The notes under the pieces: generated by a model | What the model was told of the DNA's origin: nothing | What the model saw: only the letters and a program-made list of their open reading frames with translations | The model's database searches: none | NCBI GenBank assembly: GCA_947625775.1 | Contig: CANQPM010000015.1 | Location: 1 to 64,000, forward strand | Origin: an uncultured Lachnospiraceae bacterium | GTDB lineage: Bacteria; Bacillota; Clostridia; Lachnospirales; Lachnospiraceae | Reading direction: 5' to 3' | Length of the DNA: 64,000 nt | In this document: one piece after another, positions 1 through 8,212 of the stretch | How the letters are laid out: the number at the start of each line of letters is the position of its first letter | How positions within the stretch are numbered: position 1 is the first letter of the stretch | Position numbers and translations under genes: made by a program

Positions 1-1
1 A

Positions 2-629
2 GTTTTCAATGACACAGATGAAAGAAAGGGGCTAAATTTATGCCTAAAAATCGAGTTTTCGGACAGCCTGGGGGGGGGTATGCTTTGGTGAGGCAAGATT
101 AAGAACAGACAGTGAATATATAAAATATATTCCTTCACTAACTCCTGTTGTAGTGAATTTAGGAGCTGTAAGGTCTGATAAAACAATCGAGGTCGATTTA
201 GTTTTTAACAGAGATATAAGCTTTAATAGAAATGAGCTGCAGTTTATGTACTATGATTTTTCAAGCTATGAAAAATATATAGATGAGTTAAGCAAGGATA
301 CTAAAGGCAAATTTAATGTAACAACAAATAATGTCGCGGGAAGGGTTGATTTGGACAATGCAAAAATGCTTTGTCTGTCATTCCCGTACTCTGTCGGCTG
401 GCATGCAAAAATAGACGGCAGGCAGGCGGATACCTACCGTGTGAACGACTTATTTATAGGGATAGAAGTCCCCGCAGGAGAGCATACAATAGAATTTTAC
501 TATATAACGCCAGGCATAAGAATAGGCGCAGTAATATCGGCGGTTTCAATTGCAGCTATTATTGTCCTTGGTGTATTGCATAGGAAAAAACAAACTTTGA
601 TTAAAAAGCATAACAAAAATATTTTGTAA
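2..629 (+). CDS. YfhO-family membrane protein, 3' part (frame interrupted at a G run)
   Basis: The gene enters from the left edge; only its carboxyl end is visible. The last ~190 residues hold an extracellular domain followed by one membrane segment (about the last 35 residues) and a lysine-rich tail, ending at 629. The pattern FPYSVGWHAKIDG followed by a short PAGEHTIEF strand and the closing membrane helix is typical of the carboxyl end of YfhO-type polytopic membrane proteins, which in Gram-positives are linked to cell-surface glycan decoration. The reading frame used from position 48 onward is preceded by a stop, whereas the frame starting at base 2 is open up to 88; the two frames meet at nine consecutive G (70-78), and dropping one G would join them. 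Either the gene is broken or phase-variable, or the base count is a sequencing error. Family assignment is moderate; function is inferred from the family. Confidence 0.6.
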
Positions 630-637
630 TATTTTTT

Positions 638-671
638 GGCAGGTGTCAAGAAAAAATACTTGACACCTGCC
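638..671 (+). terminator. Perfect 13-bp hairpin after the YfhO-type gene
   Basis: GGCAGGTGTCAAG at 638-650 is exactly complementary to CTTGACACCTGCC at 659-671 around an 8-base A-rich loop. It lies 9 bases after the stop codon, where a terminator is expected, but no T tract follows it on either strand, so termination is only inferred. Confidence 0.45.
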
Positions 672-779
672 ACCTTATGTAGTATTCTTGTATAGTCGCA
701 AAACATTAAGGTGCTTCATTTTTCATAGAATTTTGAAATTCCGCAGGACAAAATTACGGGTTCAGCGTGGAGGTAAATC

Positions 780-1166
780 GTGAAGGCGCAGCCTGTTGAC
801 AACAAATCAAATACAGAAAATATTGAAAGCCTGTTTGAAAAAAATCCAGAGCTTGAAAAAATCGAGCACAAGGGCATGCTCTACGATTTTTACGGTGAGC
901 TTTTGACACAGCACCAGAGAAGGATTTATGAGGATGCCGTCATAAACGACCTTTCGCTTAGCGAGATAGCAGATGAGCAGGGGATAAGCAGACAGGGCGT
1001 GCATGACCTTATAAAGCGCTGCGACAAAATTTTAAATGACTACGAGGATAAGCTTCATCTTGTGGCAAAATTTACAAGAATAAGGACAAAAATAGGCAAA
1101 ATCAACAAGATAACGGACAATGAGGAAATAAAGCGTCTGTCAAATGAGATAATAGAGGAGCTTTGA
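780..1166 (+). CDS. ylxM: YlxM/p13-like helix-turn-helix protein (UPF0122)
   Basis: A 128-residue protein with the YlxM pattern: a short [19 protein letters not shown] segment followed by a sigma-region-4-like helix-turn-helix ([19 protein letters not shown], about residues 59-77). YlxM is a small DNA- or RNA-binding protein that accompanies the SRP GTPase gene in Firmicutes and is thought to assist SRP. The start is GTG at 780, chosen because GGAGG at 769-773 sits six bases upstream. The stop is four bases before ffh, so the two are translationally linked. The amino-terminal ~30 residues are longer than in many homologues, and an internal ATG exists near 876, but it has no comparable ribosome binding site. 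Confidence 0.88.
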   Translation: MKAQPVDNKSNTENIESLFEKNPELEKIEHKGMLYDFYGELLTQHQRRIYEDAVINDLSLSEIADEQGISRQGVHDLIKRCDKILNDYEDKLHLVAKFTRIRTKIGKINKITDNEEIKRLSNEIIEEL

Positions 1167-1170
1167 TTTA

Positions 1171-2526
1171 ATGGCGTTTGAAAGTTTAACGGATAAGCTG
1201 CAGAATGTATTTAAAAATTTAAGAAGCAAGGGACGTCTGACGGAAGCAGATGTCAAGACAGCGCTTAAAGAAGTCAAAATGGCGCTTTTGGAGGCAGACG
1301 TCAATTTTAAGGTAGTCAAGCAGTTTGTAAAGTCGGTTGAGGAGCGCGCGATAGGCGCTGACGTTATGAACGGCTTAAACCCTGGTCAGATGGTTGTTAA
1401 AATAGTAAATGAGGAAATGATTTCGCTCATGGGTTCAGAGACGACAGAGCTTGAACTGCAGCCCGGCAAGGCGACGACTGTCATAATGATGTGCGGACTT
1501 CAAGGCGCGGGCAAGACTACAGCCACGGCAAAAATTGCGGGCAAGCTCAAATTAAAGGGCAAAAAGCCCCTTCTTGTCGCGTGCGATATCTATAGGCCGG
1601 CGGCTATAGAGCAGCTGTCGCTCAACGCGCAGAAGCAGGAAGTGGACTTTTTCTCAATGGGCACAAGCCATAAGCCTGTAGACATAGTAAAGGCATCGCT
1701 TGAGCATGCAGCTAAAAATAACAACAACATAGTAATCATAGATACCGCAGGCCGCCTGCATATCGACGAGGACATGATGCGTGAGTTGCAGGAGATAAAA
1801 GAGAATGTCACAGTGCACCAGACCTTGCTTGTTGTCGATGCCATGACAGGGCAGGACGCGGTGAATGTGGCGCAGGAGTTTGACACGAAGATAGGCGTTG
1901 ACGGCGTTATCCTTTCCAAGATGGACGGTGATACGAGGGGCGGTGCCGCGCTTTCTGTAAGGGCGGTCACGGGCAAGCCGATTATTTTTGTCAGCACAGG
2001 CGAGAAACTTACCGATATTGAGCAGTTTTATCCTGACAGAATGGCAAACCGCATTTTGGGAATGGGCGATGTGCTTACACTTATCGACAAGGTAGCTGAG
2101 GCAAATCTTGAGATGGATGCCGAAAAAGAAAAGGAGATGGCATCGCGTCTTAAAAAAGGCAAGTTTGACTTTGAGGATTACCTTGAGAGCATGAGCCAGA
2201 TGAAAAAGCTTGGCGGACTGTCAAGCATCTTGGGAATGATGCCTGGAATGGGAATTAAGACAAGCGAAATCGAGGCTGCGATTGACGACAAGCAGATTGC
2301 ACGCATGGAGGCGATAGTCCTGTCAATGACGCCCGCCGAGCGCAGGGATCCCAAGCTCCTAAATCCCAGCAGAAAGCACCGCATAGCCAATGGCGCGGGC
2401 GTTGATATTGCAGTGGTAAATCGCTTTATCAAGCAGTTTGAGCAGTCGCAGAAGATGATGAAGCAGCTCCCTAATATGATGGGAGGTCTGGGCGGCAAAA
2501 AAGGACGGTTTAAACTTCCTTTTTGA
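1171..2526 (+). CDS. ffh: Signal recognition particle GTPase Ffh (SRP54)
   Basis: A 451-residue protein of normal length for Ffh. The helical N domain (about 1-90) is followed by the G domain with P-loop GLQGAGKTT (~109), the DTAGRLH G3 motif (~191) and SKMDGDTRGG (~249), then a methionine-rich M domain (about 300-451, including GMMPGMG and a terminal MMKQLPNMMGG run) that binds signal sequences and SRP RNA. Ffh delivers nascent membrane and secreted proteins to FtsY and the Sec translocon. It sits directly after ylxM and before rpsP, the standard Firmicute order. All nucleotide-binding motifs are intact. Confidence 0.98.
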   Translation: MAFESLTDKLQNVFKNLRSKGRLTEADVKTALKEVKMALLEADVNFKVVKQFVKSVEERAIGADVMNGLNPGQMVVKIVNEEMISLMGSETTELELQPGKATTVIMMCGLQGAGKTTATAKIAGKLKLKGKKPLLVACDIYRPAAIEQLSLNAQKQEVDFFSMGTSHKPVDIVKASLEHAAKNNNNIVIIDTAGRLHIDEDMMRELQEIKENVTVHQTLLVVDAMTGQDAVNVAQEFDTKIGVDGVILSKMDGDTRGGAALSVRAVTGKPIIFVSTGEKLTDIEQFYPDRMANRILGMGDVLTLIDKVAEANLEMDAEKEKEMASRLKKGKFDFEDYLESMSQMKKLGGLSSILGMMPGMGIKTSEIEAAIDDKQIARMEAIVLSMTPAERRDPKLLNPSRKHRIANGAGVDIAVVNRFIKQFEQSQKMMKQLPNMMGGLGGKKGRFKLPF

Positions 2527-2620
2527 TGTACGCATATATACAAATAAAGCGCAAGCAGACACAAATACAATTTGTGTTTGATATAAACAAATTTTAAAGA
2601 AAGATTATGAGGTGAAAGAA

Positions 2621-2866
2621 ATGGCAGTAAAAATCAGATTAACAAGGTTAGGTAAAAAGAAGGCTCCTTTTTATAGAATCATCGTAGCGGATTCAAGGTC
2701 GCCTAGAGACGGAAAGTTCATTGAGGAGATTGGCACATACAATCCCAACACAGACCCCAGCGAGTTCAAGGTAAATGAGGAGCTTGCAAAGAAGTGGCTT
2801 GCAAACGGCGCACAGCCTACCGATACCGTATCCAAGATTTTCAAGGCGGCAGGCATTGTAAAATAA
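2621..2866 (+). CDS. rpsP: 30S ribosomal protein S16
   Basis: An 81-residue protein beginning [19 protein letters not shown], with the diagnostic [16 protein letters not shown] segment of bacterial S16, which stabilises the central domain of 16S rRNA during 30S assembly. A GTG nine bases upstream (2612) is in frame, but the ATG at 2621 matches the conserved amino terminus and has GAGGTG placed as its binding site, so 2621 was chosen. It is followed by the KH-domain gene after 46 bases, as in most Firmicutes. Confidence 0.97.
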   Translation: MAVKIRLTRLGKKKAPFYRIIVADSRSPRDGKFIEEIGTYNPNTDPSEFKVNEELAKKWLANGAQPTDTVSKIFKAAGIVK

Positions 2867-2912
2867 AAGCTTTATTGGATGCGCAGAGAGCAGCATAGAA
2901 ATGAGGTAAATA

Positions 2913-3140
2913 ATGAGAGAATTAGTCGAGGTTATAGCCAAAGCTTTAGTAGATAACCCTGATGAAGTTGTCGTTACGGAAAAAGGCAGTGGTAAAAGCA
3001 TTACCATAGAGCTGCACGTGGCATCGTCCGATATGGGTAAAGTGATCGGCAAGCAGGGCAGGATTGCAAAAGCAATACGTTCTGTTGTCAAAGCGGCATC
3101 TTCTAAGGATAATATCAAAGTAGATGTTGAAATTATATAA
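2913..3140 (+). CDS. khpA: KhpA-type KH-domain RNA-binding protein
   Basis: A 75-residue single KH domain. The GXXG loop appears as GKQG within the VIGKQGRIAKAIRSVVKAA segment, preceded by the beta strand SITIELHVA. Proteins of this type (KhpA, formerly YlqC) dimerise and pair with KhpB to bind RNA and influence cell elongation in Gram-positives. Its place between rpsP and rimM is the conserved one. A hairpin with a T tract follows nine bases after the stop, so the ffh-rpsP-khpA part of the cluster probably ends here or is attenuated here. Confidence 0.93.
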   Translation: MRELVEVIAKALVDNPDEVVVTEKGSGKSITIELHVASSDMGKVIGKQGRIAKAIRSVVKAASSKDNIKVDVEII

Positions 3141-3148
3141 AAAAGCAG

Positions 3149-3185
3149 AGGTGTTTCTTAGGCATTAGGAAGCACCTTGTTTTTT
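3149..3185 (+). terminator. Rho-independent terminator after khpA
   Basis: AGGTGTTTCTT at 3149-3159 pairs, with G-U wobbles, with AGGAAGCACCT at 3167-3177, followed by a TTGTTTTTT tract. It is the only hairpin with a T run between khpA and rimM. Confidence 0.75.
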
Positions 3186-3188
3186 CTT

Positions 3189-3276
3189 ATTCATGGCAAT
3201 ATAAAATCCGCAGAGCATACTTTCTATTGTTTATGACAATAAAAACTGCAAAGCGCATTTTTTATTGTTTATACGC
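3189..3276 (+). repeat. Two adjacent copies of a CAATA-armed palindromic element
   Basis: Copy 1 (about 3189-3235) and copy 2 (about 3230-3276) share the layout TTTATG-RCAATA-AAAA, a GCAGAGC/GCAAAGC centre, and TTTYTATTGTTTAT. Each copy is an imperfect inverted repeat. Related copies lie at 14736-14783 and 41076-41126. They fill the 200-base gap before rimM. No coding potential is seen. Confidence 0.6.
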
Positions 3277-3368
3277 ATATGCAATTGCGGGAGCCTTCCT
3301 GAATTATATTTTATGTTATGAGGGACAGTCCTGCAGTTGACTGATTGAAAGAGAGAAAGGCTTGCATA

Positions 3369-3875
3369 ATGGAGGATTTATTACAGGTAGGAATAATCAC
3401 AAAGACACACGGGCTGCGCGGAGAAGTCAAGGTTTTTCCGACAACAGACGACGCACGGCGTTTTAAAAAGCTCAAGGAGGTAATCCTTGACACAGGCAGG
3501 GAAAAGATTACACTTGAAATAGAAGGAGTGAGGTTTTTAAAAAATCTTGTCATTCTTAAATTCAAGGGTATTGACAACATAAATGATATAGAAAGAAACA
3601 CGGGCAAAAGCCTGTACGTTACGCGCGAAAATGCAGTTAAGCTGGGAAAAGACGAGTATTTTATAGCGGATTTAATCGGCATTGATGTCTTTGACGAGGA
3701 GGACAGGCGGCTTGGCGTTTTGAAAGACGTGATAGAGACGGGAGCCAATGACGTATATTCGATAGAGCTTGAGAATTCGCAGGAGCTGCTTTTGCCAGCT
3801 ATCAAGCAGTGTATTCTTGACGTTGACATAGATAACAAAAAGATGAAGGTTCATGTACTTGACGGGCTTTTATAA
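3369..3875 (+). CDS. rimM: Ribosome maturation factor RimM
   Basis: A 168-residue protein with the RimM amino-terminal barrel (opening LLQVGIITKTHGLRGEVKV) and a carboxyl PRC-barrel-like half (about 90-165, ending MKVHVLDGLL). RimM binds S19 and helps mature the 3' domain of 16S rRNA in the 30S subunit. The start at 3369 was chosen because the family begins just before the VGIITK strand; an in-frame TTG at 3345 would only add eight residues. It lies 12 bases upstream of trmD and is clearly co-transcribed with it. Confidence 0.96.
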   Translation: MEDLLQVGIITKTHGLRGEVKVFPTTDDARRFKKLKEVILDTGREKITLEIEGVRFLKNLVILKFKGIDNINDIERNTGKSLYVTRENAVKLGKDEYFIADLIGIDVFDEEDRRLGVLKDVIETGANDVYSIELENSQELLLPAIKQCILDVDIDNKKMKVHVLDGLL

Positions 3876-3887
3876 GCGGGAGGAGTT

Positions 3888-4652
3888 ATGCATTTTCACG
3901 TTATGACTTTGTTTCCGCAGATGGTGCTTGACGGACTTCATACAAGCATTATCGGCAGGGCGGAGGAAAAGGGTATAATCACGGTCGAGGCGCTCAATAT
4001 CCGCGACTACACGCTTGACAGGCACAAAAAGGTTGACGATTATCCGTATGGCGGAGGGGCGGGCATGCTCATGCAGGCGCAGCCGATATATGACTGTTAC
4101 AGGGCAGTTTGCGACAATATAGCCTTGCGGAAAATAAATGAAAAAAAGGCGGACAGCGCAGACATTGCGGAAGATGCCTGCGTCAGCAAACCAAGGGTGG
4201 TATATGTCACTCCGCAGGGAGAGCTTTTTACCCAGAAAAAAGCGGCGGAGCTTTCAAATGCGGAGGATCTTATATTTTTATGCGGTCATTATGAGGGTGT
4301 TGATGAGAGGGTGCTGGAGGAGATAGTCACGGATTATATTTCGATAGGGGACTATGTCCTTACAGGCGGTGAGCTGCCCGCCATGGTGATTATAGATGCA
4401 GTGTCCAGACTTGTAGGCGGAGTGCTAAGCAATGATGAGTCCGCGCAGACAGAATCTCATTCAAACGGACTTTTGGAATATCCCCAGTATTCGCGCCCCG
4501 AGGAGTGGCGCGGCAGGCGTGTGCCAGAGGTGCTGCTTAGCGGACATCATGCAAATATTGAAAAATGGCGCGCTGAGCAGGCAATTGAACGCACAAGGCA
4601 GAGACGCCCTGATATGTATGAAAAATATCTTGGCTCTATGGGCAAAGTTTAG
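3888..4652 (+). CDS. trmD: tRNA (guanine37-N1)-methyltransferase TrmD
   Basis: A 254-residue SPOUT-family methyltransferase. It begins [13 protein letters not shown] and carries [12 protein letters not shown] (about 53-64), the GHYEGVDER motif and the trefoil-knot segment [13 protein letters not shown] near residue 160, which binds S-adenosylmethionine. TrmD methylates G37 next to the anticodon to prevent frameshifting. A hydrophilic insert around residues 80-100 makes it slightly longer than usual. It follows rimM directly and precedes rplS, the universal order. Confidence 0.97.
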   Translation: MHFHVMTLFPQMVLDGLHTSIIGRAEEKGIITVEALNIRDYTLDRHKKVDDYPYGGGAGMLMQAQPIYDCYRAVCDNIALRKINEKKADSADIAEDACVSKPRVVYVTPQGELFTQKKAAELSNAEDLIFLCGHYEGVDERVLEEIVTDYISIGDYVLTGGELPAMVIIDAVSRLVGGVLSNDESAQTESHSNGLLEYPQYSRPEEWRGRRVPEVLLSGHHANIEKWRAEQAIERTRQRRPDMYEKYLGSMGKV

Positions 4653-4789
4653 ACGATAATTTTCCAAAAACGCTTGCAATGCGGAACAAAATATGGTAAG
4701 TTATTAATGTTGCGAATAAAAAGATGGTCCTCTGGTACGGTAAATAAATGTATTAAGAACGTCGGAATAATTAAGGAGGCAGATTTACA

Positions 4790-5134
4790 ATGTATGAGTT
4801 AATCAGAGAAATCGAGAAAGAGCAGATGAAGGAGAACGTTGACCAGTTCAACGTAGGCGATACCGTAAAGGTACACGCGAAGATTAAGGAAGGCAATCGC
4901 GAGAGAATCCAGATTTTTGAAGGCATAGTATTAAAGATGCAGGGCGGCAGCAACAGGGCTACCTTCACTGTAAGAAAGATTTCAAACGGCATCGGCGTAG
5001 AGAGAACATGGCCTCTGCACTCGCCTAATGTAGAAAAGGTAGAGGTTGTAAGGAGAGGCAAGGTTAGACGCGCTAAGCTCAACTACTTGAGAAACCGCGT
5101 AGGCAAGAGCGCTAAGGTTAAAGAAGTGAAGTAG
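4790..5134 (+). CDS. rplS: 50S ribosomal protein L19
   Basis: A 114-residue protein with the L19 signatures [25 protein letters not shown] and a carboxyl [20 protein letters not shown] segment. L19 sits at the 30S-50S interface. AAGGAGG lies about ten bases before the ATG. The 137-base gap after trmD may hold a leader, but no clear L19 autoregulatory structure could be assigned by eye. A terminator follows 22 bases downstream. Confidence 0.97.
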   Translation: MYELIREIEKEQMKENVDQFNVGDTVKVHAKIKEGNRERIQIFEGIVLKMQGGSNRATFTVRKISNGIGVERTWPLHSPNVEKVEVVRRGKVRRAKLNYLRNRVGKSAKVKEVK

Positions 5135-5155
5135 TCAAAATAATTATTTCGTGAC

Positions 5156-5186
5156 AAAACGGGGCTTTAACAGGGCTCCGTTTTTT
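5156..5186 (+). terminator. Rho-independent terminator after rplS
   Basis: AAAACGGGGCT (5156-5166) pairs, with two G-U wobbles, with AGGGCTCCGTTTT and runs into six T. It lies between the rplS stop and the first signal peptidase gene, which starts only 17 bases later, so it may act as a partial terminator. Confidence 0.8.
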
Positions 5187-5202
5187 GTAAAGGATAAGCT
5201 TA

Positions 5203-5784
5203 ATGGCAAAGAAAAGAGGACTTTCCTTTTATCAGAAAAAGAAAAAAATGAATATGGTGCTTGTGAGGGAGATTGCAAGCTGGTTATTCTGGATATTTGC
5301 GTCAATGCTTGCAGCGGTTGTGATGGTTTACTGCGTCGGCATGAAAATAAGCGTCATAGGCGCGTCTATGGAGCCTGGAATGTATAATGGACAGTCAATA
5401 TTTTTAAACAGGCTGATATACAAGATATCAAATCCGAGGGTGGGCGATGTCGTGGTGTTTCTGCCAAATGGCAATGAAAAATCCCATTATTACGTAAAGC
5501 GCGTGGTGGGAGCTCCAGGCGACACACTTTACATAAAAAACGGCGTGCTGTACGTGAATGATGAGCCGCAGGAGTCATATTTCAACGACAGGATTGCAGA
5601 GGCGGGGATTCTGGAAAATGAGCTTACGCTTGAGGATAATGAATATTTTGTGATAGGCGATAACTGCAACAACAGTGAGGACAGCCGTTCGGCAAATATC
5701 GGCAGCATTAAAAAGGAGTACATAATAGGCAAGGCATGGTTTAAAATGGCATCTGGGGACAGCGCCATAGGACTGGTAAAATAA
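5203..5784 (+). CDS. lepB: Type I signal peptidase (first copy)
   Basis: A 193-residue S26-family peptidase that removes signal peptides from secreted proteins at the outer face of the membrane. One amino-terminal membrane helix lies at about 22-45 after a lysine-rich start. The nucleophilic serine is in GASMEPGM (about residue 55), the general-base lysine in YYVKRVVGAPGD (about 97), and the box-E motif is GDNCNNSEDSR. It precedes ylqF by 27 bases. The second copy (6750-7289) differs in sequence, so the two may have different substrates. Confidence 0.93.
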   Translation: MAKKRGLSFYQKKKKMNMVLVREIASWLFWIFASMLAAVVMVYCVGMKISVIGASMEPGMYNGQSIFLNRLIYKISNPRVGDVVVFLPNGNEKSHYYVKRVVGAPGDTLYIKNGVLYVNDEPQESYFNDRIAEAGILENELTLEDNEYFVIGDNCNNSEDSRSANIGSIKKEYIIGKAWFKMASGDSAIGLVK

Positions 5785-5811
5785 AACAATTATTATAGAT
5801 GGAGAAATAAT

Positions 5812-6669
5812 ATGGCAGAATATCAGTGGTATCCGGGGCATATGACTAAGGCAAAGCGCATGATGCAGGAGGATATCAAGCTTATAGATTTAATCATAGA
5901 ATTAGTCGACGCGAGGGCGCCGCTAAGCAGCAGAAACCCTGACATAGACGAGCTTGGGAAAAATAAATCGAGGATTATACTTCTCAACAAATCTGATTTG
6001 GCTGATGCGCGTAAGAATAAGCTCTGGATGGAGTATTTTAAGGGCAGCGGTTTTCATACGGCGGAGATAAACTCAAAGACGGGGGCAGGCATCAAATCAA
6101 TCAATGCGGTGGTGCAGGAGGCATGCAGGGAGAAAATAGAGCGCGACAGAAAACGCGGAATTTTAAACAGGCCTGTGCGCGCTATGGTCGCGGGCATACC
6201 AAATGTCGGCAAATCCACATTTATAAATTCATACGCGGGGAAGGCATGCACAAAGACAGGCAATAAGCCGGGAGTGACAAAGGGCAAGCAGTGGATTAGG
6301 CTTAATAAAAATGTCGAGCTGCTTGACACGCCAGGGATTTTGTGGCCTAAATTTGAAGATTCAAAGGTAGGACAGAGGCTTGCGTTTATAGGTTCTATAA
6401 ATGATGATATAATAAATGCGGATGAGCTTGCCTGCGATTTGATTGGCTTTCTGGAGAAGGAATATAAGGGGCTTATAGACAGCAGATATGGCATAAGCAC
6501 GGCAGAAATTGATGGCGCTTATGAGATAATCAAGGCAGTGTGCATAAGCCGTAAATGCTTTTTGAAGGGTGAGGCGCCAGACATTATGAAGGCGGCGACA
6601 ATGATTATCGATGATTTCAGAAGCGGCAGGCTTGGGAGAATAACATTGGAGGCACCGCCCGAAAGGTAG
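5812..6669 (+). CDS. rbgA: Ribosome biogenesis GTPase RbgA (YlqF)
   Basis: A 285-residue circularly permuted GTPase. The G4 motif LLNKSDLAD (about 57-65) comes before the P-loop GIPNVGKST (about 127-136) and the G3 DTPG (about 172), the order that defines the YlqF/YawG class. The amino terminus YQWYPGHMTKAKRMM is the conserved RbgA opening, and a helical carboxyl domain of about 80 residues follows. RbgA drives late 50S assembly. It is placed between the two signal peptidase genes and followed by rnhB, as in related Firmicutes. Confidence 0.96.
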   Translation: MAEYQWYPGHMTKAKRMMQEDIKLIDLIIELVDARAPLSSRNPDIDELGKNKSRIILLNKSDLADARKNKLWMEYFKGSGFHTAEINSKTGAGIKSINAVVQEACREKIERDRKRGILNRPVRAMVAGIPNVGKSTFINSYAGKACTKTGNKPGVTKGKQWIRLNKNVELLDTPGILWPKFEDSKVGQRLAFIGSINDDIINADELACDLIGFLEKEYKGLIDSRYGISTAEIDGAYEIIKAVCISRKCFLKGEAPDIMKAATMIIDDFRSGRLGRITLEAPPER

Positions 6670-6752
6670 TGTGAAAAGTAAATTTTTCACACACAAATTT
6701 GTGATTAATGCACAAATCCGCAGGAGCATCAAGAATTGGGGGATTTAAAATG
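6667..6752 (+). repeat. Dispersed leader element, copy A
   Basis: Begins at the ylqF stop codon with a near-perfect palindrome (GTGTGAAAA ... TTTTTCACAC), then a second palindrome CACAAATTTGTG, then CGCAGGAGCATCAAGAATTG and GGGGGATTTAAAATG, whose last three bases are the start codon of the next gene. Copies B (11000-11082) and C (44869-44922) share the palindrome and the GGRGGATTWAAAATG end. It supplies the ribosome binding site of lepB copy 2. Confidence 0.7.
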
Positions 6753-7289
6753 AAGGGCATATTAAAGGAAATATTAAGCACAAGCGTATATCTGCTTCTG
6801 GTGCTGCTTGGAGCGTATCTGATAGTGACATTTGTGGGACAGAGGACACAGGTGAGCGGCAGCAGCATGGAGACGACGCTTAGCGATAAAGACCATTTGA
6901 TAGTGGACAAAATTTCATACAGGGTAAAGGATCCCGAGCGTTTTGACATAATAGTGTTTCCTTTTCAATATGATAAGGAAAAATATTATATAAAGCGCAT
7001 CATAGGCATGCCAGGCGAGACTGTGCAGATTGATGACGACGGCACGATTTATATAGACGGCAAGCCGCTTGAGGAAAATTACGGCAGGGAGGTCATACAA
7101 AATCCCGGGCGGGCGGCAGAGGCGGTAAAGCTTGGCGCTGACGAATACTTTGTGATGGGCGACAACAGAAACAACAGCTCTGACAGCCGCGATCCCGCAG
7201 TGGGAAACATACATAGGGATGACATCATAGGGCGCGCGTTTATACGAATATGGCCGCTGTCAAAATTTGGACTGTTAAAGCATGGCTAA
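6750..7289 (+). CDS. lepB: Type I signal peptidase (second copy)
   Basis: A 179-residue S26-family signal peptidase. One membrane helix lies at about 9-30, the catalytic serine in SGSSMETT (about residue 39), the lysine in YYIKRIIGMPGE (about 81), and the conserved GDNRNNSSDSRD box near the carboxyl end. All catalytic boxes are intact. The ATG at 6750 was preferred over an upstream in-frame ATG at 6708 because GGGGGAT lies just before it and the longer form would add 14 residues with no family match. Confidence 0.93.
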   Translation: MKGILKEILSTSVYLLLVLLGAYLIVTFVGQRTQVSGSSMETTLSDKDHLIVDKISYRVKDPERFDIIVFPFQYDKEKYYIKRIIGMPGETVQIDDDGTIYIDGKPLEENYGREVIQNPGRAAEAVKLGADEYFVMGDNRNNSSDSRDPAVGNIHRDDIIGRAFIRIWPLSKFGLLKHG

Positions 7290-7421
7290 GTGGCTAAGGT
7301 ATGGTTAAGGCAGATATATAAAAGATAAAGCAGTTTTTTAACAAGCGCGTAAATGCGCATACAAATTCAGTGGATTTATTAAAAATAAAGAATAGAAGAT
7401 TGCCGCAGAAAAGAGGAAGGT

Positions 7422-8186
7422 ATGGAGAAAAATATCAACGATATAAAAAGTGAACTTATGGCAGCGAACATCAGTAAGCTGCCTCTTTTTGTAAAAATGT
7501 ACGAAGGTGATGAGCGCGGCGGCGTGCAAAAGCTTGTGGCAAGGGCTAACAGGCTGATTGCGGACTATGAGAAGGAAAAGCAGCGGATAGAACTGATGGG
7601 GACATATGAAAAGCAGTATTCGCAATATGAATACATATGCGGCATTGACGAGGCGGGCAGGGGACCGCTTGCAGGACCTGTCGTTGCGGGCGCGGTCATA
7701 CTTCCAAAGGACTGTGAAATATTGTACATAAACGATTCAAAACAGCTTAGTGAAAAGAAACGCGAGGAGCTGTATGACATAATTATGCGCGAGGCAGCGG
7801 CGGTAGGAGTAGGATATGCCTCAAACGAAAGGATAGACGAGATAAATATTCTGCAGGCAACATACGAAGCTATGCGCGAAGCTATCAGTAAAATGGACAA
7901 AAAACCCGATATATTATTAAACGACGCAGTTAAAATTCCGCAGGTAGACATTCCGCAGGTGCCTATTGTCAAGGGCGACGCAAAAAGCGTATCAATAGCT
8001 GCGGCGAGCATTATCGCCAAGGTGACTCGTGACAGGCTTATGCGGGACTATGATAAGCTCTATCCTGAATATCATTTTGCGGAGAATAAGGGCTATGGCG
8101 TTGAGGCGCATATAGAGGCGCTAAAAAAATACGGTCCTACGCCAATACACAGAAAAACATTTATAAAAAATATCTTAAATAATTAG
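7422..8186 (+). CDS. rnhB: Ribonuclease HII
   Basis: A 254-residue type 2 RNase H, which nicks RNA-DNA hybrids and removes misincorporated ribonucleotides. The motif GIDEAGRGPLAGPVVAGAV at about 73-91 holds the first acidic residues; further conserved acids lie in YINDSKQLS and LLNDAV. The ~70-residue amino-terminal extension is usual in Firmicute RnhB. AAAAGAGG precedes the ATG. It is followed after 26 bases by the ylqG-like gene, matching the Bacillus order ylqF-rnhB-ylqG-ylqH. Confidence 0.96.
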   Translation: MEKNINDIKSELMAANISKLPLFVKMYEGDERGGVQKLVARANRLIADYEKEKQRIELMGTYEKQYSQYEYICGIDEAGRGPLAGPVVAGAVILPKDCEILYINDSKQLSEKKREELYDIIMREAAAVGVGYASNERIDEINILQATYEAMREAISKMDKKPDILLNDAVKIPQVDIPQVPIVKGDAKSVSIAAASIIAKVTRDRLMRDYDKLYPEYHFAENKGYGVEAHIEALKKYGPTPIHRKTFIKNILNN

Positions 8187-8212
8187 GCGTCGTACAAATC
8201 GGGAGGGAACCT

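Noticed and set aside
4653-4789. L19 leader riboregulator before rplS
   Set aside because: The gap has the right size, but no conserved stem arrangement could be identified by eye, so it was not called.
5151-5387. A 78-codon plus-strand frame starting at the rplS terminator
   Set aside because: It begins inside a hairpin terminator and overlaps the well-supported signal peptidase gene in another frame; no family match.
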